Source of the DNA: Planctomicrobium sp.
GTDB lineage: Bacteria; Planctomycetota; Planctomycetia; Planctomycetales; Planctomycetaceae
Direction of reading: 5' to 3'
NCBI GenBank assembly: GCA_029259835.1
Contig: JAJDEL010000453.1
Span: forward strand, 1 to 22,914
Length of the DNA: 22,914 nt
In this document: positions 7,177-14,061 of the stretch, in pieces
Layout of the letters: each line of letters starts with the position of its first letter
Position numbering within the stretch: position 1 is the stretch's first letter
Position numbers and translations under genes: made by a program
The notes under the pieces: model-generated
Database searches by the model: none
What the model saw: the letters and a program-made list of their open reading frames with translations, nothing else
What the model was told of the DNA's origin: nothing

Positions 7177-7626
7177 TTATTCTACCTTCATGAACCCCGC
7201 AATCGGAATCGAGTGATAATACCACGTGAGTGGTTCCTGTTTCCCATCGAGATGGCTAGTCTTGAGTTGGATTTCGGCTTTTTCGATCAACTCTTTTTTC
7301 ACATGAATTCTAGCGACTTGTTTGCCGTCAACTTCTCTTGTCGCGAGCGAGAGTACCAGGTCCGCCATGTTCCCTCCACTTTTGTGCTTGTCGGTACTGG
7401 GAATGTAAAAATCGATTGAGTTGAGCGGCTTGAGTCTCCCTTCGTCGGCGAGAGTGAATGTAATTGTCACACGACCAGTGCCGTGGTCATAGACTGTGAC
7501 CTTGTAGTCCAGCTTTAATTTTTCCTTTGACTCGCCAAGTTCAAAACCCAAGGCCCAGGCTGGTGAAGTTGTCATTGCAAGAGTGGCGAATCCCACGACA
7601 GACAAACAGAAAGTTCGAGCAAACAT
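7177..7626 (-). CDS. Small secreted protein, unknown function
   Basis: 149 residues, ATG at 7624-7626 with GGAGG about 7 nt upstream. A signal peptide is clear (MFARTFCLSVVGFATLAM...PAWA, cleavage likely before LGFELG). The mature protein alternates beta-like strands with charged turns (KLKLDYKVTVYDHGTGRVTITFTLADEGRL, cut here into shorter elements by turns) and has no cysteine. It resembles other small periplasmic beta-sandwich proteins, but I cannot name a family. It is the last of three minus-strand genes (VIT/vWA, HIT, this one) with short gaps of 37 and 52 bp, so an operon is possible though the functions do not obviously connect. Confidence 0.75.
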   Translation of the reverse strand: MFARTFCLSVVGFATLAMTTSPAWALGFELGESKEKLKLDYKVTVYDHGTGRVTITFTLADEGRLKPLNSIDFYIPSTDKHKSGGNMADLVLSLATREVDGKQVARIHVKKELIEKAEIQLKTSHLDGKQEPLTWYYHSIPIAGFMKVE

Positions 7627-7678
7627 GAAAGGCCTCCGACTGGCGTGAACTATTGTCGAGAAATTGTTTTCTTAGGAA

Positions 7679-8101
7679 CTATCGTTGCACTATGAATGCT
7701 TCAAGCTCACGTTTAATTTGTTCTTGAGATTCTGGTGAATAGCCTTCAATGACTTGCAGGTTGCCCCAGACGGGATTTGGCCAGCAGGGATCTTCCGGAT
7801 GACGACCGATGACATGCAAATGCAGTTGCGGGACAAGATTACCGAGGGCGCCGAAGTTGAGTTTGGGAGAATGAAATCGCTGGCGGACGAATCGACCAAT
7901 CAGCGCGCATTCATCCATGATCTGGTCACGTTGCTCCGATGGTAAGTCGAGAAGATCGGCAATTTCCGTCTCAGGCACAAGGATAAACCATGGAACCGCT
8001 GCGTTGCTGTGTAGGAGGACATGGCATTCCGTCAGCCGCCCAACTTTATGGCAGTCTTCAACCAGTTGTGGATGTAACTCGAACGATTCAGCGTTATTCA
8101 C
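7679..8101 (-). CDS. HIT family nucleotide hydrolase/transferase
   Basis: 140 residues. The GTG at 8099-8101 is preferred because AAGGGA lies 6 nt upstream; a TTG two codons earlier (8105-8107) is the alternative. The HIT motif is QLHLHVIGRH, the His-x-His-x pattern that binds the alpha-phosphate of nucleotide substrates such as diadenosine polyphosphates. It is followed by PEDPCWPNPVWG, usual in the bacterial Ap4A-hydrolase-like branch. The N-terminal half carries TECHVLLHSNAAVPWFILVPE, with the typical loop before the first helix. It is a cytoplasmic enzyme. Substrate specificity cannot be read from the sequence. Confidence 0.9.
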   Translation of the reverse strand: MNNAESFELHPQLVEDCHKVGRLTECHVLLHSNAAVPWFILVPETEIADLLDLPSEQRDQIMDECALIGRFVRQRFHSPKLNFGALGNLVPQLHLHVIGRHPEDPCWPNPVWGNLQVIEGYSPESQEQIKRELEAFIVQR

Positions 8102-8138
8102 ATTCAATCCCTTGCCGCTCTATCCCTAATCCGCTCAA

Positions 8139-10538
8139 TCACTTAATCAAATAAACTTTCCCGCGGAACTTGACGAGCAGTTGCTCATCTTCTTCCTGAA
8201 GGGAGAGGACTTCATTTTCGGCGGATGTGTTCGCTTCGGTCAAGGCGAAGTATTCTTTTGAGTAGCGTTTGATTTCGACGATCTTCTTCTTGTCCTTTTC
8301 GAGGTCAAGCGATGCTGTTTCTGGAGTGACGAGCAGCTTGCCTCGTTGATAGAGCGTTTGCGTGCCGGTTTTGCGGACGATCTTTTTAAGGTCAACCTTC
8401 GCCTTCGCTTCACCACTTACTGAGCGTCCTAAACTGCCGCCTAGTCCAAAGCCACCGCCTTGTTGTCCGCCACCTTGTTGTCCTTGTTGCCCACCACCGA
8501 ACCCACCGCCGCGGTAGCTTAATCCCGGTTTGTTTGCGGGACGTCCTCCGTTCCTCGCTGAACGCTGCGATTGACTCTTGGGTCGAGATAACGCATCACT
8601 CAGAGCGCCATCGGATCGTTCTTCCGATTCAGCATTCTTCGCATTCTTGAAGCTTTGCTTCAGTCCACGTTGTAGAAAACTTCTGCGACCGCCGCTCTCG
8701 TCCAAATCACTCAGGCTTGACCGAGTCAAACTTCGGTTGCTCGCCGATGCGAGTTCCGGGCGGACTGTTTCATCTGCAAGAAATGCGGTATATGGGGTCA
8801 AGATGCCGTGCTTGGTGGAGAGCATGACTAATTCATTGACCAGCTCTTCGTTTTTGCCGTTCAAATCGAGGTCGTCGATAATTTCTCCGATCCGCCGCGT
8901 GGCCCACAGTTTTTCGATGAAAGAATTCGTGTGGTTGCCGACTTTTTTGTCGAACTTGCCTGCAAATGTCATCGTTTTTTCTTCGCCGCCAACGTTGCCA
9001 GTCAGTTGAATTTTTGCAGCACCTGTTTTGCGATAGCGACCGACGATGACAAGTTGCTCACCTTCGAACAGGTCAACTTCACCACCAGGATAAACTCGAT
9101 TAACAGGCTTCCCGGAGCCAGGCTTATCGAACTCGAACGACAGCTTCACGCCAGTCATCACAGGTGAGGAAATTCGTCGAAAAACTTTCGCAACATGGTC
9201 TTCGATATCTTCATCCGGCCGCACGTATTCGCTCAGCCCATGATTTTCACGAGCAAGTCGGTCGAGCAAACGACTGTTCACGTCGTAACCGACACCAAAA
9301 CTCAGCACACGAGCGCGAACTTCATTTGATTGTCGTGCAACTTCAGCAATCAACGCTTCTTTCGTAATCCCAGAAGTTGGGCGTCCATCGGTCATAAACA
9401 GAACATAACTCGGACGCTTATTGTCTTGTAAATTCCTGAGCGCAGTCGAAAGCGCCCCGTGGATATTCGTTCCTCCACCGGCAAACAACCCATCGACATA
9501 CGCCAGAGCTTCTTCGCGCGAACGTTTGTCGAAGACTTCCAGCTCCGGTAAAAACGATTGCACAGTGCTGTCGTACGAAACGATGTTGAATAGGTCTCCT
9601 TCATGGAGATTGTTCAAGATGAACTTCGCCGCATCTCGTGTCTGTTCGATCTTCTTACCAGACATGCTGCCGGATTTATCGACGACGAAAATAATCGTCT
9701 TCGGCTGCGTCTTGCTTTTGTCGTCTTGAATCTCCGGCGACGCCAACAGCAGGAAGTATCCATCTTCATCCTTGGTTGGTCGGTATGTGAGCAACGTCGT
9801 ACTGACTGCTCCGGACTTCGCATCGAAGAATAACCGGAAGTCGGAACTCGGGACGATGTTCTGCCGCTCATAAAGAACGACCGCTCGTTTTTTCGTCGGG
9901 CGTTTGATCGAAACTTCATGCGTCGGGCTGTAGATATTCTTGATGTTCGTGCCGCTCTCAATCGCCAGATTCACACGAACGTTCTTCACCGGAGCCGACG
10001 TATACTTCGCCGTACTCAGCGGGAAAAGGAATTCCGTGAGACCATGTTCTTGACGCAGCAGCTGGCTGTAATGAATCGATACTGTCCGCGTTTCCCCAGC
10101 CGGAATCGGAAAAACGCTCGTTTGAAACATGCCGGTTCCGATCCATTCAAGGAGTGCTGGATCTTTCTGGGAACGAACAATCGATTGGTATCGGTCACGG
10201 GCTTCGTCCGCTTTCATCAACTTCGCCGGGAGTTCCTTACCATTGACGAGCAGCGTCATCGCATCAATCGCCCCATCGTACGGCAACGGAAAGACAAACT
10301 GTGCCTGAATCGTTCTTGACCCGGTGTTCTTAAATGTCTGCGAAACCTGCACATCCGCGACCTGATCCTTTAACCGGGCTTCGACTGCGAGTTCATCAAT
10401 CTGATACGAAACCGCCTGTGGCCTGGGAGTCGGTCGTGGCAGTCGAATGTTGTCATTCGTGATGACTAAAACACCCTGGGCAAACAAAGAGGTCGCGGAA
10501 ACCGCAACCAAGGCAAAAGTAGTAGCAAGCGTTCTCAT
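8139..10538 (-). CDS. Secreted VIT and von Willebrand factor A domain protein
   Basis: 799 residues from the ATG at 10536-10538 with AAGGA about 9 nt upstream; it begins a signal peptide (MRTLATTFALVAVSATSLFA, cut before QG). A VIT domain lies at about 35-165, with VADVQVSQTFKNTG and FVFPLPYDGAIDAM. A vWA domain follows at about 280-450. Its MIDAS is DKSGSMS (Asp287, Ser289, Ser291), with GGGTNIHG and FMTDGRP supplying the Thr and Asp. This layout matches inter-alpha-trypsin-inhibitor-type proteins, which bind ligands through a metal ion. The C-terminal third has a basic/Ser-rich stretch, then a Gly/Gln tract (GGGFGGGQQGQQGGGQQGGG) and a Lys/Glu-rich end (VKFRGKVYLIK). It is likely periplasmic or envelope-attached. 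The ligand is unknown. Confidence 0.92.
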   Translation of the reverse strand: MRTLATTFALVAVSATSLFAQGVLVITNDNIRLPRPTPRPQAVSYQIDELAVEARLKDQVADVQVSQTFKNTGSRTIQAQFVFPLPYDGAIDAMTLLVNGKELPAKLMKADEARDRYQSIVRSQKDPALLEWIGTGMFQTSVFPIPAGETRTVSIHYSQLLRQEHGLTEFLFPLSTAKYTSAPVKNVRVNLAIESGTNIKNIYSPTHEVSIKRPTKKRAVVLYERQNIVPSSDFRLFFDAKSGAVSTTLLTYRPTKDEDGYFLLLASPEIQDDKSKTQPKTIIFVVDKSGSMSGKKIEQTRDAAKFILNNLHEGDLFNIVSYDSTVQSFLPELEVFDKRSREEALAYVDGLFAGGGTNIHGALSTALRNLQDNKRPSYVLFMTDGRPTSGITKEALIAEVARQSNEVRARVLSFGVGYDVNSRLLDRLARENHGLSEYVRPDEDIEDHVAKVFRRISSPVMTGVKLSFEFDKPGSGKPVNRVYPGGEVDLFEGEQLVIVGRYRKTGAAKIQLTGNVGGEEKTMTFAGKFDKKVGNHTNSFIEKLWATRRIGEIIDDLDLNGKNEELVNELVMLSTKHGILTPYTAFLADETVRPELASASNRSLTRSSLSDLDESGGRRSFLQRGLKQSFKNAKNAESEERSDGALSDALSRPKSQSQRSARNGGRPANKPGLSYRGGGFGGGQQGQQGGGQQGGGFGLGGSLGRSVSGEAKAKVDLKKIVRKTGTQTLYQRGKLLVTPETASLDLEKDKKKIVEIKRYSKEYFALTEANTSAENEVLSLQEEDEQLLVKFRGKVYLIK

Positions 10539-10731
10539 CGATCCATGTCCTTCAATTGAAGTGGAATTCCTCCTGAGTAGACGATGATACACCTGCTTGG
10601 TTCCAGAAATCACGGAAAATCGGTGAATGTTCTGAAGTCGTTGAGACGTTTCAGGCAACAGAGAGCAAGCCGCATGCAGTTATCAATTCGGAAACTTCTG
10701 CCATACCGAACACAGCAACGAAGTGTCATTA

Positions 10732-10760
10732 TTGACAGTGAACTAATGTTCACGTAAAGT
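10732..10760 (+). promoter_or_regulatory. Promoter of the Y-family polymerase cassette
   Basis: TTGACA (10732-10737) and TAAAGT (10755-10760) are separated by exactly 17 bp. The -35 is a full match and the -10 matches at four of six positions. A start 6-7 nt after the -10 falls at about 10767, the A of the polymerase ATG, so the transcript may have no 5' leader. No Shine-Dalgarno lies before this ATG (GTGCGGAA), consistent with leaderless translation. Confidence 0.75.
10738..10753. promoter_or_regulatory. LexA-type SOS box inside the promoter spacer
   Basis: GTGAACTAATGTTCAC has perfect 6-bp inverted arms (GTGAAC/GTTCAC) around TAAT. It contains GAAC-N4-GTTC, the core of the Bacillus-type LexA/DinR box. 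It fills almost the whole spacer between the -35 and -10 boxes, where bound LexA would block RNA polymerase. The downstream gene is a Y-family DNA polymerase, a typical SOS target. Confidence 0.8.
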
Positions 10761-10766
10761 GCGGAA

Positions 10767-12017
10767 ATGCCACCTCGAAATCAAATCATTGGTCACCTGG
10801 ACGCGGACTGCTTTTACGCGTCGGCGGAACGCGTTCGACACCCCGGATTAAAACATATTCCACTGGGAGTGCTTGGCAACCAGGGGGCGTGTGTGATTGC
10901 CAAGTCGTACGAAATGAAAAACTATGGTGTGAAAACCGGTGTGCCGATCTGGGATGCCGTGAAACTTTGCCCGCATGGTGTTTACGTGAAACGAGACTTC
11001 CACTGGTACGAAGTCCTTTCGCGAATGATGCTGGACTACGTGCAGACAATCAGCCCGAAAGTTGAATACTATTCCATTGATGAGTTCTTCTTTGATGCGT
11101 CTGAGTTGACTCGACAACTCAGACGTTCCATGCACGAGCCTGCCGGCACAGTGTACGAAGCAGCTCGTACAGTGCAGGATGATATTCTCAAGCAAACCGG
11201 AGTGCCGGTTAGCATTGGCATTTCTCGCTCACGAACACTGGCGAAGCTGGCTTCTGACTATGGAAAACCATTTGGCTGCTTCGCCTTGCTGGATAAAGAC
11301 GAAATCGCCCGGTTTGTGGAGTTGATCGACATTCAGGAAGTGACCGGAATCGCAACTCGCAGTGCGATCAAACTGGCTGATCATGGAATTCGGACGTGTG
11401 GCGATTTCCGCAGAGCGGACGCAAGGTTGATCAACAAGTTACTCACGAAAAAAGGAGAAGCCCTTTGGTGGGAGCTTCATGGAGAAACAATCACTCCGAT
11501 TGCCACACAAAGACCAATGCACAAAGCGATTGCTCGCGGAGGGAGTATTGGAGAATCAACAAACAATCCCGACATCTTACAGGCATGGCTGGCCAGGAAC
11601 GTGGAACGCCTCGTCGAAGCAATGTACTGGCACCGATACGTAACGCACCGACTATCGGTTTCACTGTCTTACAAAGAAGGAAAGCATTGTTCTGATCGGT
11701 GCAAACTTCCTGAAGCAAGCAACGCTTCCGAATTGCTTCTGCCAGTTGCAAAGCATTTGTTTGAGCGGTGTTGGATCAGGCAGATGCGAATCAGTCACAT
11801 GCACATCATTGCTGATGACCTGCAATATCTTGGAACACACCAGCGTTCACTATTTGTCGACCAGAGTCCTCGTCTCGACAGTTTAAAGCGACTCATCAAC
11901 GAGAAGCTGGGACGCTTCAAGCTCCGCAGCGGAGAAACACTGCCGCTCACAGAAATCTACGGCGACGACGCACACCAGTACGACATTTGCGACGTGTATG
12001 GAAAAAGTTGCTTTTGA
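10767..12017 (+). CDS. Y-family (UmuC/DinB-like) translesion DNA polymerase
   Basis: 416 residues. The ATG at 10767 begins HLDADCFYASAERV, the first catalytic block (Asp12; Tyr17 at the steric-gate position). YSIDEFFFD supplies Asp105 and Glu106. GISRSRTLAKLASDYGKP is the family's finger/palm element, and the little-finger region covers about 245-350. QRSLF at 359-363 is a candidate beta-clamp-binding pentapeptide of the QxxLF type, followed by the helix RLDSLKRLINEKLGRF as in UmuC-type C-termini. The block VLGNQGACVIAKSYEMKNYGVKTG is closer in layout to UmuC than to DinB. It inserts nucleotides opposite damaged template. It is under a LexA-type promoter and coupled by TGATG to the next gene. 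No umuD is present in the window. Confidence 0.93.
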   Translation: MPPRNQIIGHLDADCFYASAERVRHPGLKHIPLGVLGNQGACVIAKSYEMKNYGVKTGVPIWDAVKLCPHGVYVKRDFHWYEVLSRMMLDYVQTISPKVEYYSIDEFFFDASELTRQLRRSMHEPAGTVYEAARTVQDDILKQTGVPVSIGISRSRTLAKLASDYGKPFGCFALLDKDEIARFVELIDIQEVTGIATRSAIKLADHGIRTCGDFRRADARLINKLLTKKGEALWWELHGETITPIATQRPMHKAIARGGSIGESTNNPDILQAWLARNVERLVEAMYWHRYVTHRLSVSLSYKEGKHCSDRCKLPEASNASELLLPVAKHLFERCWIRQMRISHMHIIADDLQYLGTHQRSLFVDQSPRLDSLKRLINEKLGRFKLRSGETLPLTEIYGDDAHQYDICDVYGKSCF

Positions 12018-12559
12018 TGTTTTGTCATCACCAGGAATTCCGTTGCATTCAACTCGACAAGGCGGAACGCGCGTACCAATTCGAAAAGTGCATTATGTTC
12101 GGAATTGCCTTACTACGTCGCGAAGTTCCGGATGAATTCATCGCACGTCATCACTTGCAAGGGCGAATCACACGACGCACGAAAGAGTCTGATGAAGAAT
12201 TACTCTTTCTCGACCAGCATTGTGTTCCTGTCCTACCAGTTTGGTTGAATGGTCAGTTGCAAATTCTCGCCTGGGGAAACCGCAACCCAAGCTCACAACT
12301 CCCACGCACGGGTTGGTGTATGACTGACAGCCTCAAAGAAGGTCAATGGGAATCGCTGCAACCCGTCGAAGTTTGCATTCCAGCATCCTACGCATGTGAC
12401 CGAGGAGTCTGGTATCTCGTCACGGAAGGAATGCGTGGAGTCATTGTCAAAGAGAGGAGCCGCCAAGTCGTCTATCTCCTTTCGCAACAGGCCACTCACT
12501 ACTACGAAGTAATGACCAGAAATCGCCGTATGCCAGTATTCATCGGCGAAACAATTTAA
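12017..12559 (+). CDS. Unknown protein coupled to the SOS polymerase; weak SRAP-like landmarks
   Basis: 180 residues. The ATG at 12017-12019 overlaps the polymerase stop (TGATG), so the two are translationally coupled; an earlier in-frame ATG at 11987 would lie inside the polymerase gene and is less likely. The protein is rich in Cys and His, including MFCHHQEFRC at its N-terminus and CIPASYAC later. PVLPVWLNGQLQILAWG and NRRMPVF recall the central and C-terminal motifs of SOS-response-associated peptidase (SRAP/YedK) proteins. However, the hallmark Cys2 after the initiator Met, the FYEW-type Glu and the His before RMP are not seen, and Cys is at position 3 behind Phe. It is not UmuD: there is no Ser-Lys dyad with a cleavage site. 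Function is unknown, and co-regulation suggests a role with the polymerase. Confidence 0.8.
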   Translation: MFCHHQEFRCIQLDKAERAYQFEKCIMFGIALLRREVPDEFIARHHLQGRITRRTKESDEELLFLDQHCVPVLPVWLNGQLQILAWGNRNPSSQLPRTGWCMTDSLKEGQWESLQPVEVCIPASYACDRGVWYLVTEGMRGVIVKERSRQVVYLLSQQATHYYEVMTRNRRMPVFIGETI

Positions 12560-12842
12560 GGAAATGACAACAAGACAACGCAGATGGCAAGAGCTCTTGT
12601 CGCGTCCTCTGGGGTGGCTGTGTTGTCATTCCCTGCTCGATCAGGAGCATCCACTCAACGCTCGCCACGCCCATCCTTCCGCTGCGCTCCACTCTGGGTC
12701 GTGCCACCCTCAATTGTCACTCCCGGCTGTACCACCCGCCCCGTGCCGAACATGATTGGGCAGAGCCTGATCTATTTCATTTGAATGGATATTCATCCAG
12801 CAGAACTTTTTCAGGTGTTTCTCGGCGCGGATAACCAAACCC
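12560..12842. other. Intergenic region carrying the left inverted repeat
   Basis: No credible gene lies between the SOS cassette and the PEP-CTERM promoter. Apart from the left copy of the 46-bp inverted repeat, nothing else is recognisable. Short frames here would encode peptides like HAHPSAALHS only because they cross the repeat. Confidence 0.6.
12663..12708 (+). repeat. 46-bp inverted repeat, left copy
   Basis: It begins CGCCACGCCCATCCTTCCGC and ends GTGCCACC. The reverse complement of 13745-13789 matches it with one substitution and one single-base gap near the inner end. The two copies face each other across about 1.0 kb holding only the PEP-CTERM gene. Confidence 0.9.
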
Positions 12843-12871
12843 TTGAATTGCCACATTTGGACTGTTACAAT
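12843..12871 (+). promoter_or_regulatory. Predicted promoter of the PEP-CTERM gene
   Basis: TTGAAT (12843-12848) and TACAAT (12866-12871) are 17 bp apart; the -10 matches consensus at five of six positions. The predicted start, about 12878, falls in the 9-nt tandem repeat immediately downstream. Confidence 0.5.
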
Positions 12872-12907
12872 CCACCTATTCCATTTAAACCACCTAAGCC
12901 ATCTAAG
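12872..12907 (+). repeat. Four tandem 9-nt units at the PEP-CTERM promoter
   Basis: The units are CCACCTATT, CCATTTAAA, CCACCTAAG and CCATCTAAG, consensus CCAYYTAAG, with no gaps. They begin directly after the -10 box and would form the start of the mRNA leader. Confidence 0.7.
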
Positions 12908-12992
12908 AACGGGATGATTATCATACATGATCTCTAAAGAATTGCGGTTGTTCTTTCCATTCCCGATGCACACGTCGTCAAAAAACTCTGAA

Positions 12993-13658
12993 ATGCGTGT
13001 GTCCGAGAGGTCTCATCGCCGCCTATCTGCACTTGTCGTGGTTGGTCTATTCATGCTCGGCGTGTCCTTCGCCGCGCCCCGATCAGCTCAGGCATCTCTC
13101 ATCGAGATAGATCTGAATGCACCAGGCGACAAGTTGCTTACGCTGGACACATCGACCGGCCTCGAGTGGCTGGATATTACTGAAACGGCGGGCCTGAATT
13201 ACTTCCCGGCCGAAGCGACAGTTTTTGTCACCTCACAAGGGTTCCGGCATGCGACTCAAAGCGAGGTGAGCGTACTACTCACCTCATTCGGAATTCCCAA
13301 TTTTTCACCCGGTGCTGATACTGTCGCCAATTTAGTCCCAGTCAAAACGGCATTGGACTTTATGGGTAACTTAAACACAGGAGAGAACCACTTCCACCAG
13401 GGCATCTATGAGTTGGACGCATCCAATCTTGGGTTAACGCTATTGCAGGTAAACCCATTCAGCAGTGATACTACCGGATTTGCGACCCTTGTTCAGGGTA
13501 CTTCTTCACCTAAATCACATAATTTTGGGGGCTTCTTCGGGGTTGGTCACTACCTGGTACGTACCGCCGTTCCCGAACCATCCAGCTTCACCCTCCTCGG
13601 CTTCGGCTGCGTGGCGTTAGTGGGTTACCGCTGGCGAAAACGAAAACAGGCCGCGTAA
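12993..13658 (+). CDS. PEP-CTERM sorted exported protein
   Basis: 221 residues from the ATG at 12993, chosen because MRVSERSHRRLSALVVVGLF then SAQAS makes a compact signal peptide. In-frame ATGs at 12927 and 12966 would give a longer n-region and have no better ribosome site. The body starts LIEIDLNAPGDKLLTLDTST then GLEWLDITET, a stretch common in PEP-CTERM/DUF1566-like proteins. The C-terminus is VPEPSSFTLLGFGCVALVGY followed by RWRKRKQ: the PEP motif, a membrane helix and a basic tail, the signal for exosortase/archaeosortase-type processing. No exosortase gene is in the window, so it must be encoded elsewhere. Such proteins go to the cell surface or matrix. The gene has its own promoter and terminator and is bounded by inverted repeats. 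Confidence 0.88.
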   Translation: MRVSERSHRRLSALVVVGLFMLGVSFAAPRSAQASLIEIDLNAPGDKLLTLDTSTGLEWLDITETAGLNYFPAEATVFVTSQGFRHATQSEVSVLLTSFGIPNFSPGADTVANLVPVKTALDFMGNLNTGENHFHQGIYELDASNLGLTLLQVNPFSSDTTGFATLVQGTSSPKSHNFGGFFGVGHYLVRTAVPEPSSFTLLGFGCVALVGYRWRKRKQAA

Positions 13659-13683
13659 CAAAATCAGATTATTAAAGATCCCC

Positions 13684-13713
13684 AAACCCGCTGGCGTTGC
13701 TAGCGGGTTTTTT
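13684..13713 (+). terminator. Intrinsic terminator of the PEP-CTERM gene
   Basis: AAACCCGCT (13684-13692) pairs with AGCGGGTTT (13702-13710) around a 9-nt loop, giving a 9-bp stem that runs into a six-T tract ending at 13713. It lies 25 bp after the stop codon. Confidence 0.88.
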
Positions 13714-13744
13714 GTTTGGCCACGCCAACGTCCACCACCGGACA

Positions 13745-13789
13745 GGTGGCACGCTCAGAGTGGAGCGCAGCGGAAGGATGGGCGTGGCG
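13745..13789 (-). repeat. 45-bp inverted repeat, right copy
   Basis: It is the reverse complement of the left copy at 12663-12708, with one substitution and a one-base gap. It begins GGTGGCACGC and ends GGCGTGGCG. It lies just beyond the terminator. Confidence 0.9.
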
Positions 13790-14061
13790 GATTCCAGAGT
13801 TGGCTTTCATTCTTCCATGACTGGTAATGTCCAGTCCATTTGAAGATGGACGCCCTCTACCCCAGCGTACCAGCGAGCACTCGACCATTTCCACTCAACT
13901 TCTTTCTGTACAAAACCTCGTCGTACTGGGCTCTCATTGTGTTTCACTGTTTTTAACACTCACGTCGACTCCACGCCCATTACTCCACTTCGATACGTGC
14001 TGGACGTGCCACTCAATGGCAATGGCACACGGCGATACTCGACTCTCAAACCATTGTCTCT
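13790..14061. other. Intergenic region between the right inverted repeat and glycerol kinase
   Basis: I see no gene, terminator or strong repeat here. Short frames across it have no start context or recognisable content. Confidence 0.5.

Noticed and set aside
10767..12559. Idea that the second SOS gene is umuD
   Set aside because: No LexA/UmuD-like Ser-Lys dyad or cleavage site, and it is downstream of the polymerase, not upstream as in umuDC.
12564..12784. Overlapping forward frames after the SOS cassette
   Set aside because: Their peptides (HAHPSAALHS-like) come from crossing the 46-bp inverted repeat, and the same peptide appears at the right copy.
12663..13789. The inverted repeats as IS terminal repeats
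   Set aside because: There is no transposase between them and no target-site duplication that I can see, so an insertion sequence cannot be claimed.
13700..13894. Reverse frame through the terminator and right repeat
   Set aside because: It reads through a terminator and the repeat, so its peptide is an artefact.
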